A stretch of DNA of 64,000 bases from Periconia sp. R9002 (taxonomy: Eukaryota; Ascomycota; Dothideomycetes; Pleosporales; Periconiaceae): NCBI GenBank assembly GCA_023627715.1, contig JAMAHW010000030.1:186001-250000 (forward strand), written 5' to 3'. Below the pieces are notes generated by a model. That model had not been told where the DNA came from, ran no database searches, and was given only the letters and a program-made list of their open reading frames with translations. Every line of letters begins with the position of its first letter. Position 1 is the first letter of the stretch. Below, in pieces: positions 35,710 to 46,758 of this stretch. Position numbers and translations under genes: made by a program.

Positions 35710-35790
35710 GCTTTCTGTGCAACCGGAGACTCGATACACAGGGTAACAATACTCTGTGATGATCAATTCATACTTCATGCAACCGGACAT
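35710..35790 (+). repeat. Dispersed ~75 bp repeat, copy IV (opposite strand)
   Basis: The plus strand carries TCGATACACAGGGTAACAAT followed by ACTCTGTGATGATCAATTC, the same core as copies I-III but in the opposite orientation. Its frame reads DSIHRVTILCDDQFILH. A 62-codon plus frame overlapping and following it (35756-35944) is protein-like but too short to call. Confidence 0.65.
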
Positions 35791-36569
35791 TTGTGATGGC
35801 AAAAAGGATATGATGTACAACATGGTCGATGCAGCTTTTATAATAGATTATGAAGACCTCTACGATTTAATTGCGGACGGCACGGAAGATACAGATGGAG
35901 AGTATCTCTCTTCCCACTGGTTGAAGGAACACGCTATAGCTTAAAGCAACAGCAGTGCTTTCTCTATTGCAACCGATTTTCTTTTGCATTCCATAATCGT
36001 ATGGAACATCTGCATAGGCGAACTCTCGCCTCTCTTTAGATGTTGTAGACCGTATTATTCGCCTATACTTTCCTAAATCACATCCGTATATGTGACAACT
36101 CACCAACCTGACATTAAGAATAACAAAGTATAACAAGAAATCAGCCAGATAAGGTATTGTTGTAACGTCCATTCAAGGTGAGGAGGGTGTGGTGCGTTCA
36201 AGGAAAGGAGGTACTGGGCCATGACATAAGCAAGAAGTCCCGAGCGGCGACGATGACGTTGAAAGCATGCTCTAGGTGATTCGACTTGTTATTATCTTAG
36301 AGCAATCCAATCATTATTTTGGTCAAGTCAATTCAGGCCATGAAAAGTCAAATACCAATTTTTTCATTCAGTGTCTCGTCTTCACCATTGTTACTTCTGC
36401 AGCCCACCTCCGCATACGCGCCAAGATTCCCCAAACTTTGACCTCAGACGAATCTTTCCCCTGCACACACAGACAGCTAGCTAGCTCTGTAGCTAGCAGT
36501 AGCCTTTCGTCACTCACATCCCACAACCACCTCGTCTCCTCCACCTCCTCCAACACAGTCCCAGCCAAC

Positions 36570-37355
36570 ATGTTCGCGTCTTCATCCCTCCGCCCGGCAA
36601 GGGCCTTTGCTGTTCGATTCAATCCCGCCATGCTAGCTCCCTGCGCTTCCTCCACCTCCGCATCCGCAGCTCCGTTTTCGACATCAACCACGAACTCCAC
36701 GTCCGTAGGACCCAACAAGATTCCTCGCGCAATTAAGACAATCTTCCCTTCTCCTATCCAAACCGTTCTCCGCCACGCTTCCTCGGCTTCGCGAGCCACC
36801 CAACCCCCACCCGCTGCCAGCGCGCCCGCCCAACTTACATGGAACGATTTCCTGGCATTGCGTCGCACACGCCGAAAGATCAATGTCGTCGCTTCCGGTT
36901 TTACCTCCGTTGCGACGTTGTATAGCGGACTGCGCATATTTATTGAAGGAGGTTACGATGCTAACTTGTCATCGATGTTGGGTATCGATCCCCTTATGGT
37001 GACAGGTATAAGCTCCATTGCCATGCTGGCTGCTGGATGGTTGCTGGGACCCGTTTTCGGCGGTGCCGTATTTAACTTGTACCATCGCAATATCCGGGGA
37101 GAGATTCTAAACGTGCGTATTTTCATTCCTTTACTAAGTCTCAGCACACATACTAACCTGTCTAATCTTTAACAGAAAGAGCGCGAATTCTTCAACCGCA
37201 TCAAAACGCACCGCGTCGACCCTACCTCCTCCTCCATGAATAACCCCGTTCCGGATTACTACGGCGAGAAAATCGGCAGCCTGGCTGACTACCGACGGTG
37301 GTTGAAAGACCAGCGCGCGTTCAAGCTCAAGCGCGGCGCGTACCAACCGAAGTAA
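36570..37355 (+). CDS. PAM17: PAM17, presequence translocase-associated motor subunit, 240 aa
   Basis: Exons 36570-37112 and 37176-37355 are split by a 63 nt intron with a CTAAT branch site. The first ~75 residues are Ser/Ala/Arg-rich with almost no acidic residues, a typical mitochondrial presequence. The mature part starts [20 protein letters not shown] (aa 89-108) and has two membrane segments (about 104-124 and 142-170), joined by [17 protein letters not shown]. It then continues NLYHRN...[15 protein letters not shown] and [17 protein letters not shown]. These are the hallmark segments of the Pam17 family, an inner-membrane protein that helps organise the Pam18-Pam16 module of the TIM23 import motor. 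A full-length family member is usually about 200-240 aa, so this is complete. The start is the first Met of the frame that gives a presequence, in a good context (CCAACATGT). Confidence 0.96.
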
Positions 37356-38241
37356 ACACTCGGCTTTGTCTACTCCGGCCGCGTCTCTCTATCTCTGCGC
37401 GTCTTCTCTGTCTTTGTATCGCCCAACCCTGCTCTGGACTGTATCTTCTAGGTTCTTCGGGAAAAAAAAGCTCCCAACTCTACTCTCCTCTCCTAGGCGG
37501 TTTTTCTTGTGTACTACGATGGGATTCATTCGATGAGGGATACGGCGTACTTTGCATGGAAAATAATGGTGCGGACGAGGAGGGCGACGGTCAGGCTTGA
37601 ACAATGTAACGAGTGGAAGAGAAAACGAGGGGGAAGAAAAGAAAATTTGAGCGGTCCTGCGATGATGCAGACAAACGATGGTTGACTGTACGTTTCACCA
37701 CATGACCTTCGCACGGTATGCGGCATTCTGGGTGAGATCAAAAGCAGTTGGAAAACGGGAGTAAATATTGCTTAACGGAGGTGGACTTGGGGATGTGTAT
37801 CTTCCTTAATAAGGTACGACTGCATTAAGGTGGTGGATGGGTAGGATGGACATACATGTACCAACACAATACAAATTCTCTTTTTTGTTCGAGTTTGAAC
37901 GTAAGCAGAATGATGTGCGTGACACTTAACCCTCCGTCAGTTTATATGAAAGTTTCCTACCAGACACATTGGGGAAATAAACCACTCTTACACGCACTAC
38001 TCAGTATTTCACTCACAAGTACGCTCTTCCTCAATCCCCATCTCTTCCTACTGATGTACCTCCTCACAAAAGGAAACCTCTGCCACTACACCAAGACGAT
38101 ACTAGACCCAGGGTATATTATCGAGATTCCACGTGGTGTGGCCTGTTGAAACAATAACCATGTCCTGTAGCTACCCTGGCTACATACAGGGCTGTAAAAG
38201 AACTGCTGAGACCGCCCAAATACCGCCGAAATTCCGCGAAT

Positions 38242-38480
38242 TTCACTGCAACCTTTAGCCCCGAGGAAGCGTTGAGGACAAGCTGACGAGATGGCGGTGA
38301 AGCCATTCATTCGTCTCTTCAGTCGTATGAAGTGGGGTAGTCTGCAATGCATTATGACAAAGCTGACGTTCCTTTCACTGCAATCTTTAGCCCTGAGGAA
38401 GCGTTGAAGACGAGTGGACGAGAAGGTGGTAAAGCCGTTCATTCGTCGACTTCATCGTATAAACTCGGGCACTAATGCAT
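38242..38480 (+). repeat. Direct duplication of a ~130 bp unit carrying the motif
   Basis: The segments starting at 38242 and 38374 are alike beyond the motif: both continue GAGGAAGCGTTGA and share GCC(A/G)TTCATTCGTC about 60 bases later, then a CGTAT(A/G)(A/T)A block. This is a diverged tandem pair with a period of about 132 bp. Confidence 0.75.
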
Positions 38481-40716
38481 GGGTTTAAGACATCTTATCC
38501 TCTGCCTATTCACTGCATTCTTTAGCCCGGGGGAAGCGTCGTCGATTTTGACCGCTTTAATATTGCCTTGTTGCCCTTTTTCACTGCAGTTCTTAGCCGT
38601 TGGGAAGAATCGTTACCTTTTTTTGTTTACTTCTTAATTTTTTGTCTCTCTCTTGATATTGAGGACTTGTACAAAGGTAGCACGGGGGAGGAGGTAAATG
38701 TCTTGTAAGGTTGGAGTTATCTTGAGGCCTGGTGTCCTTATGTCCTTGTGTCCTTTTCACTGCTATTTTTGGCCGGGAGGGAGAGTCATGGAACGGTGTG
38801 TTTTGATGCACGTTTGCCTTCTTTTGCACTGCAATCTTTAGCCCGGAAGGAGAGTTGGGAGCTTTGTAAGGCTGATGATGTTGCCGTTGAATTTTGGTCC
38901 TCACCCTCTCCCCACCACCCTCATCCTCTAGCGAGCTTCCAAACCCGATTGAAATTGTAAAAGATTGAACTTCTTTTGCAGTAATTTGTGTAACTATTAA
39001 TAGTCCGCGTGCTACTCCAGCACTTTTTTATACAGATGTGTAGATATAAAAATGTATCTAGGAATCTACAAGTCTAGTTTGCCTCAAAGTGTGTGTCGTG
39101 AACGCAGTGTATACAGTTTGGTACATCTCTTGTACCAGATATTGCCGTGAGATCGCAAGGCAGCAATGTTAGGGTAAAAATCTTTCGGCCTTGCTACGCA
39201 TCCCACTCCTCGCCCAGGCTAAAGATTGCAGTGAAAAGCGATTAGCAAAAGATGGCAGTGAAGGTTTTATACTGTGTCTACGTGTCAGCTCTCTTTCATA
39301 TTTGCTATGACGTAGTTTCTTCACTGCAATCTTTAGCCCGAGACGAGTCTTCTTGTAAGACGGATAAGTCTAGGCCTGCTTTTGACAGTCTATTTTCGTC
39401 CGGTGAGTGCCATTTCACTGCAATCTTTAGCCCGGGGGAGATGTTAGAAACCGGTCAGTACCATCCCACTAGGCATCTTTTCTCTTCGTACATACCTAGT
39501 TCTTCAGCCTGGTGTCTTGGTCAGCCTCATATCCACCCACTGTAACTGTTACGCCTAAGTTGCGGCCTGGACATTGTAGTGTCACAAACTATAGTATCAA
39601 CTTTCTTTAAGAATCAAAAAAGGGTGGAGAAGCGGGGTTCTGTGTTTCCTGAACGGATTACTGCCACTGAAGCTTCTATTCGTCAGCCTTACTACCTTCT
39701 CGCCCGGGCTAAGGATTGCAGTGAAACGAGGACCATCTTCACCGGCGTGGCTTCCATGTTACACGGCCCACATCCCTCAGCCCAAGCCTCACCACCTCCT
39801 CGCCCGGGCTAAAGATTGCAGTGAAATTTGAAAATAAGATATAATCATCTAGATCCCCCTCAATGATGATGCATCCATCCTTACCTTATGTACCCCGACT
39901 CCCCCGAACCCATCACTGGCTGATGCAATGCACCGCCACAGAGCCTCAAACACTCGGATTAGGTACTTCATGTATTCCTAGCCCTTCCTGCTTATCTCCA
40001 GGGCAAAGGATCGTCGCAAAAAGAAGAAGTGATATAGCGGTACCCTACGTAAAATAATGAACTCTGATTTTTCCATTCAAAGCAAGAGAAACCATACACT
40101 GTAGTCTTTCACAGGACCATTCAACTCCATCCCTACCCCCTCCCTCAAAAACTTGTACTTATGTATCAATCTACCCGTCGTATATGCATTCTTTTGGCCC
40201 TAACTAAAGGCTACCACGAACCGGGGTATTTCACTGCAATCTTTAACCCACACAAAGGACTGACAAAACCAATGTGGCTGGTATCTCAAAGCAGACATCG
40301 TGATTCGCTCTCTTAGTACCGTACCGGGATTTGTATAAGCGATTTGATGTCTTGTATCATGCGCACCCCACGCCATCTTCACTGCAATCTTTAGCTCCCT
40401 CAAAGCATTGTAAAGCGCCTGTCTACCTCCCTCACGCGTATGTACCTTTTTCTCGTCCAAACTTGCAAATTTAAACAAAAGCATACTCTTGCAAAACACA
40501 GATCACGAAATCACTGTAACTTCATACTCTCAAGCTCGACATTTCGCTGTAAATGAGTAGTCTACATAGCTGATGCAAAGCGATTCTACATACCAAACAT
40601 GAACTCCCCTGGTCCTACTGTGGTGGTAAGCACGCAGACAGTTCACTGCAGTTTTTTAACATTAACCCAACACGGCCAAGTACGTAGACGACCAGAAATA
40701 AATACGAGGCAAAAAT

Positions 40717-41085
40717 TTCACTGCAATCTTTGGCGCCCGCGAGGAAGTGTGCTGCTTACCACTTAACAACACCCAAATGAGGTAAAAAATGGTACTGCGC
40801 CACCACTGCCTATACGGACCGCACTATTTCACTGCAATCTTTGGCACCCGCGAGGAGTCTGTCTCCCTTACGCAGCAGACCAGCAAGAAAAAACCGGTCA
40901 GAACCTTTTCATGTTTCCAATGCCTGATTGGATCTTTCATGTGCATTGCTGTCCAATTCTTCACTGCAATCTTTGGCGCCCACGAGGAAGTGTGCTGCTT
41001 ACCTCTTAGCAACACCCAAATGAGGCCAAAAATGGTATGGCTTTGCCCCTTCACTGTAATCTTTAGTCCCCGCGAGGAGTCTGTC
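40717..41085 (+). repeat. Direct duplication of a ~230 bp unit holding two motif copies each
   Basis: Copies at 40717 and 40960 both continue GAGGAAGTGTGCTGCTTACC, then AACACCCAAATGAGG, then AAAAATGGTA. Each is followed by a second motif copy (40828 and 41050) ending GAGGAGTCTGTC. The whole two-motif unit has thus been duplicated. Confidence 0.85.
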
Positions 41086-41406
41086 GACATCTCCGTCTGT
41101 CTATGTACCTCGTACCCCCTTCCTTCATAACTACTTTACTACACCCTCTAAACCCCCCACACGAAACAAACCTATCACAAAGATACGTTGCTGTATATAC
41201 ATACATACACAACACCAACCAATCGCGAAGAGTAAAACACTCTCGATATACATACATGCATAAGACAGAAACTCCTCTCGTGGTCCAAGTATTGCAACGA
41301 ACATAGCGAGTAGTCGGCATACACTCCCACATAGCCTACACTGCACTCTTCAGTCCACCCGACTTATCTACCACTACATACCTTCGTAGGCCTTTGCTCA
41401 CGATCT

Positions 41407-41498
41407 ACGGGAGCTAAAGATTGCAGTGAAATACCCCTTATCAACTTACCGAAAACGTGCAGCAAAATAAGGGTTTCACTGCAATCTTTAGTCTCCCC
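41407..41498. repeat. Fold-back (inverted repeat) built from two motif copies
   Basis: A minus copy and a plus copy face each other. The left arm GGGAGCTAAAGATTGCAGTG continues AAATACCCCTTAT, and the right arm begins ATAAGGG and continues to TTTCACTGCAATCTTTAG and CTCCC. The ~30-base arms are nearly perfectly complementary and enclose a loop of about 25 bases, so a transcript would form one long hairpin. Confidence 0.8.
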
Positions 41499-42223
41499 CC
41501 CCCTTCCCCGATTCGTCTGTCTATGTTGGTCAAGTGACTGTACTCTGATGCAGTACCCATGCGCACGTGACTTTTCGCCACCTTTCACTGCAATTTTTAG
41601 CCCCCGCGAGGGGATAGGAGTCTCTGTTAGGCCATCTAGTTGTAAGTCGAGCTTAGGTAGAAGGGATTTATCACACAGACACGTGTCTGCTCCCCTTTTC
41701 AAGGCTGCGGCAGTTTGTGAGTGTTGCTACGTCTCTACCTAATCAGTACACTCGAATTCCAAGGGGGGCCCATGATGAAATCAAGACCTAAGATCCGTAC
41801 ACCACTCATATCGCAAACCCACCATCACACAAGATCACAGCTTTTGCAGAAGTCAGTCAGATAGGTATTCATTCATCATCCATGTTGATTCATTGATTCG
41901 TTCATTATATCTGTCTCATTCCTCCTATACCGGTACGTACGTGCGAAGGAACGAGCGGACGTAGTCTGTCTCGAAGACGGACCAAAATACAGTCGCTTGC
42001 TTTTCTTGTTCTCCATATTTATTGAAAAAGAACGAAAAAAGTCGTAAAGATTCATCGCTCGCTTGCGTATCCCAAGACGGCAGTCTGATAGTAACGCTCA
42101 CCTCCACGCCAGCCCAGTTCTTTGTACATGACAAGCCATCCAGCTCCCGCGGTCCTTCTAACGCGAGCAACAAAAGTCAAGTGCTAAGCTGTAGATTTAA
42201 AGCAGAGTTGCATCTGCTGTAGC

Positions 42224-45200
42224 TCATTTGACAATCTTGCAGACCAGGTCGCCAGAATCGACGGAGTCGCCCTCGCGGACCGACAAGTTGCCGATCTTTC
42301 CAGAGTGGGGTGCAGAAATGACCATTTCCTGCATTGTAAGTTAGTCATGGTTCGATGATTGGTATAAGGAATGTAAGAACTTACCATCTTCATGGCGCTG
42401 AGGACGGCGATGGGGTCGCCCTTCAGGACATCGCCTCCTTCCTTGGCGCGGACTTCGACGAGTACACCAGACATGGGCGATCCGACCTGGCTGGTATCGG
42501 TGGGGTCGGCCTTGGGCCTCCTCACATTCTCGATGGCGGCGTGCTTGTCTTCGACGGTGACGGCACGGGTCTCACCGTTCACTTCGTAGAAGACCTCACG
42601 GAGACCGGTTTGCTCGGAAAGAGGACCGATGGCAAGGAGCTTCAAAATAAGCACCTTACCCTTCTCGAGCTCGACGTGGAACTCCTCACCGATCTCTGGG
42701 CGAGAAAGGAAGTAGCGCGTAGGCAGGACCGAGAGATCACCGTACTTGTTGGTCCACTTCTTGTAATCCTCAAAGACCTTGGGGTACATGACGTGAGAGG
42801 CAACGTCGCACTCGGTGGCGTCTCCCCATCTAGCTTTGAGCTCGGACTTGATCTTGACCAAGTCGACTGGGTCGAGGTACAGACCAGGACGCTTGTCCAT
42901 CTTTCTACGTCCGCGAAGGGCTTGAGAGCGGAGTGGTTCGGGGAATCCGCCGTAAGGCTGGCCCATAAGGCCTTCGAAGAATTCCAAAACAGAGGAGGGG
43001 AAGTCGAGCTGCTCGGCCTTCTGGAGTACATCATCATACGAAAGGCCGTTAGACACCATGAATTGGGCTAGGTCACCAACAACCTTGGAGGTGGGGGTGA
43101 CCTTGACAATGTCGCCGAGCAAGTCGTTGGCATGTTCGTAAGCCTTCTTCGTCTGTGCCCATTGCTCTCCAAGACCCTGCTGAGAGGCCTGGAAGATGAG
43201 GTTGGTGAGCTGACCACCGGGAATCTCGTGCTCGTACACCTCGGGATCGGGGCCAGTAAGACCAGCCTCGAAAGGAGAGTACAAGAGACGAAGCTGGGCC
43301 CAGTAGGCGTCGAGGTGACGGATCATGTGGGCATCGAGGCCAGCATCGTAATCAGTGCCTTCAATGGAAGCCAAGATAGCACCAATGCTGGGTTGAGAGG
43401 TCATGCCAGACATGCTGTCGGTAGCAGCATCGACGGCATCAGCTCCAGCCTGGGCACAAGCTGCCATAGAGGCCACACCCGTACCAGCAGAGTCGTGAGT
43501 GTGGACGTGGATGGGAAGGTCGGGGTACTTCTTGCGGATAGAGCCGATGAGCAGAGTAGCAGCCTTTGGCTTCAAAACACCTGCCACTAAATTCGGGGAC
43601 ACAAAGTCAGCTTAATTCAAACAGGGGTAATCCAGTGGGGGGTGAAGATGTCAAAAACGCCACGCGACGTGATGCTTTGACACTACTTCGGACCCGGGAT
43701 ATACGTACTATCTTTGATTCCGAGCACATGTGCGCCCATCTTAACAATCTTGTCGACCACGGTAAGATAGTACTCAAGGTTGTACTTCTTCTTGGGGTTG
43801 AGGAGATCTCCGGAAATGCACACAGTGCCCTCAGCAACACCTCCAGCCTGCAAAACAGCCTTGACACCGACCTCGAGCTGGTCAGTGTCATTCAGAGCAT
43901 CGAAGACACGGAAAATGTCAACGCCATTCTTCTTAGCCTGCTCGACAAAGTGGACGATGGCGTTATCGGGGAGGGAGGAATAAGCCACGCCGTTGGCTCC
44001 ACGGAGAAGCATCTGGAATGGAATGTTGGGTACAAGCTTCCTCATCTTCCTAAGCCTATCCCAAGGATCCTCGTAAAGGAAACGCATGGCCACATCGAAG
44101 GTTGCTCCTCCCCAGCACTCGAGGGCCCAGGCATTGGCGTACGCATGGCTAGTCTCTTTGGCAATGTTGAGCAGGTCGACAGTTCGCACACGAGTCGCGA
44201 GAAGAGACTGATGGGCATCACGCCAGGTGGTGTCCATGATAAGGCACCCTTTGTTGGCGCGGACAGCCTTGGCGAAGCCTTCGGGACCATCCTTGAGGAG
44301 AACGTTCCTCCAACCCTTGGTAGCAGGGGCAGAAGTGTCGACTTTGTTGCCGTTTGAGTCGTGGAGCACAGGGATCTTGATCTCGCCCTTGAACTTGGGT
44401 TCACCAACCTGGCCCTTGATGGAGCTGCCATTAACAGCAAGCTCGCCAAGGTAGGCAAGCAACTTCTGGGCGCGGTTCTGGGAGCCGATGAGATCGAACA
44501 GGGCGGGGGTGTCGTCAATGAATGTAGTCCAGCACTTGCCATCGATGAAAGTTTCGTGTGTGAGGAGTTTGAGAAGGAAGGGAATGTTGGTCTTGACCCC
44601 GCGGATACGGAACTCGACAAGAGCACGAAGCATCTTTCGTCGCACAATCTCGTATGTGGAACCACGGCATGAGCATTTCACCAACATCGAATCGTAGTGA
44701 GGAGTAATGATAGCGCCAGCAAACCCGTTGCCGCCGTCTAGACGTACCTAAACAAAGTCAGCTTATCTCATCCAGGGATGATACAATGAGTGATGATAGT
44801 CGCAAAACGTTATACCACGTGGTGTCTTGATGTACTTGGAAGAACTTACTCCATTGCCACCTGCGGAACGATACACCTCAATCTTTCCAGTGTCAGGCGC
44901 GAATCCAGCTGCAGGATCTTCGGTCGTAATACGACACTGGAAGGCGAAGCCTCGTGTGGAGATGTGGTCTTGAGTGAGACCTAGTTGCTCGAGGGAGGCA
45001 CCAGCAGCGATCTGGATCTGCGCTGCAACAATATCGATGCCGGTGACCTCTTCGGTAATGGTGTGCTCGACTTGGATACGTGGGTTGATTTCAATAAAGT
45101 AGAACCCTTTGGAGTCGACCAAGAACTCGGCGGTTCCGGCGTTGCGGTAGTTGACCGACTGGGCCAAACGAACAGCGCAGTCGAGAATTTCGTCACGCAT

Positions 45201-46758
45201 CTTAACCGGCAGATCCTTGGCTGGAGCAATTTCGACGACCTTCTGATGACGACGCTGGACACTGCAGTCACGCTCGTACAGATGCACCACGTTTCCGTAG
45301 TTGTCACCGAGCAGCTGGACCTCAATGTGCTTGGGCTTGTCGAGGAAGCGCTCAACGAAGACGGTGCCGTTTCCAAAGGCCGACTTGGCCTCGGACACAG
45401 CGCGCTCGAAGTTTTCCTTCAAGGAGGACTGTTCGCGCACCACACGCATACCACGGCCACCACCACCAAAGGCTGCCTTGATGATGATGGGGAACCCATA
45501 CTGGTCAGTGAATTCCTTGACCTCCTCGTACTTCTCGACGGGGTTCTCTGTGCCTGGAACTACGGGGACATTGCACTTGATGGCAAGTTTTCGGGCGGAG
45601 ACCTTGTCACCGAGAGCGTCGATGGTTTGGTGTGTCGGGCCAATCCACTGCAAATTGATAAAGAGTTAGCATCCGTTTGTCCGTGTTTGTTTGCATGACC
45701 AAGAGACTGTAAAAAGCGAATGCTTCTCAAGACCAGACATAATTGGGCAAGAAATGCATGGCTTCTTGGCTTTGGATCTTGGTGTAGGGTTTGGTAGTGA
45801 TGTTGATCACCCGCAACCAAGGCGGTCCGGGCGCGGTGCGGCACAAGGACGCATGCATGCATAAATGCTGGCTCGGGCTACTGAAAGCTGCTGAGCCGGG
45901 ACGCGGACCCCCGCATCACATCTTACATCAAGTCCATGTACCGTACCGCACCAAGTGGCAGGCCCTTGCTGGGGCCTCGGAGAGATAGGCTCAACAAATA
46001 GAAACTTTGGCTCGTCGCCGCATTCGTCATAGGGGACAAGCACGGGAAAATGCCAAAATGGCAGAGAGAAAAAAAAATTAAATGGAAAACGGGAAACTCA
46101 CGATAAGGCCGGCCTCCTCCACTTTGCGAGCAAATTCCGAGTTTTCAGACAAGAAGCCGTAGCCCGGGTGGATCATGTTGACTTGGTGCTCCAGGGCAAT
46201 CTTGATGATCTCATCGCCGGCCAGATAGGCGCCGACGGGCGTGTACTGGCCTCGAGCGCCGATCTCGTAGGCCTCGTCGGCCTTTTGCCTGTGCATGCTG
46301 AGGCGGTCCTCATGACTGTAGACAGCCACCGTGTGCAGCGAAAGCTCGTGGGCTGTACGGAAGATTCGGATGGGGATTTCTCCTCGGTTGGCCACTGCGC
46401 GCCGAATGTCAGGTCAGATTGCACAACATGGCATGTGGGGGGAACGTGGATGGATAGCTGGCTGGCCAGGGATAGACGGCCAAAGAGGCAACGGCTGACC
46501 GCGGGCTAGCTTTCGCAGCAGAGCAGACGGGCAAACAGCTTGCCAGAAAGCTTGCGGCGTGCCATTGAACCTGGCCATGTTGCTTAATCACTTACCCAGG
46601 AGCTTCTTCAGCTGCATGATGGAGCTGTTGGCGCGCAACCGGTGGTGAACCGAGTTGCGGTGGGGGTGGTGCTCGCCATGCTCGTCGTCATACTCGAGAT
46701 CGTCAATGGCCGATGTGTTGGCCGCAGCGGCGTCCTTGTCGATTGCGAGTGTGGTCAT
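42224..46758 (-). CDS. Pyruvate carboxylase, 1199 aa
   Basis: Exons on the minus strand are 46758-46596, 46394-46102, 45647-44850, 44747-43709, 43586-42385 and 42328-42224; all junctions are GT-AG and keep the frame. Domain order is complete. The biotin carboxylase part has [17 protein letters not shown], then the ATP-grasp loop [13 protein letters not shown] and [20 protein letters not shown]. The carboxyltransferase part has [19 protein letters not shown] near aa 588-606 and [11 protein letters not shown]. The C-terminal biotinyl domain has AMKM, with Lys1164 as the biotin site. The enzyme carboxylates pyruvate to oxaloacetate using ATP and bicarbonate, the main refilling step of the TCA cycle. 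The N-terminus lacks a mitochondrial presequence, consistent with the cytosolic location known in several fungi. The length matches the family (~1180-1200 aa). Intron 2 is long (454 nt). Introns 3 and 4 are introner-like elements, and intron 5 falls right after AMKM. Confidence 0.98.
43587..43708 (-). mobile_element. Introner-like intron 4 of pyruvate carboxylase (122 nt)
   Basis: This intron is a sequence copy of the CHC1 introns at 51541-51661 and 51749-51862. Shared blocks in order are a GTACGTATA donor, CCCGGGT, GAAGTAGTGTCAA, CACGT..CGTGGCGTTT, CCCTGT.TGAATTAAGCTGA and CTTTGT, then a TTTAG acceptor. It interrupts the codon after IKD in phase 1. Confidence 0.92.
44748..44849 (-). mobile_element. 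Introner-like intron 3 of pyruvate carboxylase (102 nt)
   Basis: It has the family blocks GTAAGTTC, CAAGACACCACGTGG, CGTTT, ATCATCCCTG and ATAAGCTGACTTTGT before TTTAG. It is the shortest member and lacks the CCCGGG block. It interrupts the reading frame in phase 0. Confidence 0.88.

Larger units (their letters stand above)
32492..36569. other. Repeat-bearing intergenic gap upstream of PAM17
   Basis: This 4 kb gap holds three copies of a dispersed ~75 bp repeat (32655-32742, 33170-33240, 35710-35790) and an isolated copy of the 30 nt motif that clusters at 38-41.6 kb. Several short frames look protein-like but show no domain; the best are listed separately at low confidence. The sequence turns AT-rich from 34260 to 36300. 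The last ~300 bases should hold the PAM17 promoter. Confidence 0.5.
38242..41614. repeat. Cluster of ~22 scattered copies of a 30 nt motif
   Basis: The core TTCACTGCAATCTTTAGCCC is followed by a variable G/C-rich end (consensus CGCGAGGAAG). Plus-orientation copies start near 38242, 38374, 38510, 38580, 38756, 38824, 39320, 39414, 40230, 40378, 40642, 40717, 40828, 40960, 41050, 41337 (weak), 41475 and 41584. Minus-orientation copies lie at 39206-39235, 39696-39725, 39796-39825 and 41406-41430, with a decayed one near 39240-39262. Spacing ranges from about 70 to 400 bases with no fixed period. Many copies match the 20-base core with 0-2 changes while intervening sequence is unrelated. I do not recognise the motif. 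Confidence 0.92.
37356..42223. other. Repeat-rich gap between PAM17 and pyruvate carboxylase
   Basis: No gene is supported in these 4.9 kb. From 38242 to 41614 the region is dominated by the scattered 30 nt motif described separately. Frames crossing motif copies share short peptides (FTAIFSPREE on plus, GLKIAVK on minus) only because the motif is shared; flanking residues are not conserved. 37356-38200 and 41620-42220 are ordinary 3' flanks. Confidence 0.55.

Noticed and set aside
35867..36172. 101-codon minus-strand frame upstream of PAM17
   Set aside because: It overlaps a competing plus-strand frame in AT-rich DNA and shows no recognisable domain, so neither can be preferred.
38242..41614. 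CRISPR array
   Set aside because: Copies are in both orientations, spacing varies several-fold, there are no cas genes, and the host is clearly a eukaryote.
38242..41614. A repeat-protein gene suggested by the shared FTAIFSPREE / GLKIAVK peptides
   Set aside because: The peptides exist in several frames only because the nucleotide motif is shared; stops fall between copies and flanking residues are not conserved.
42355..44672. Long plus-strand reading frames opposite pyruvate carboxylase
   Set aside because: They are antisense shadows of a strongly conserved enzyme and have no features of their own.
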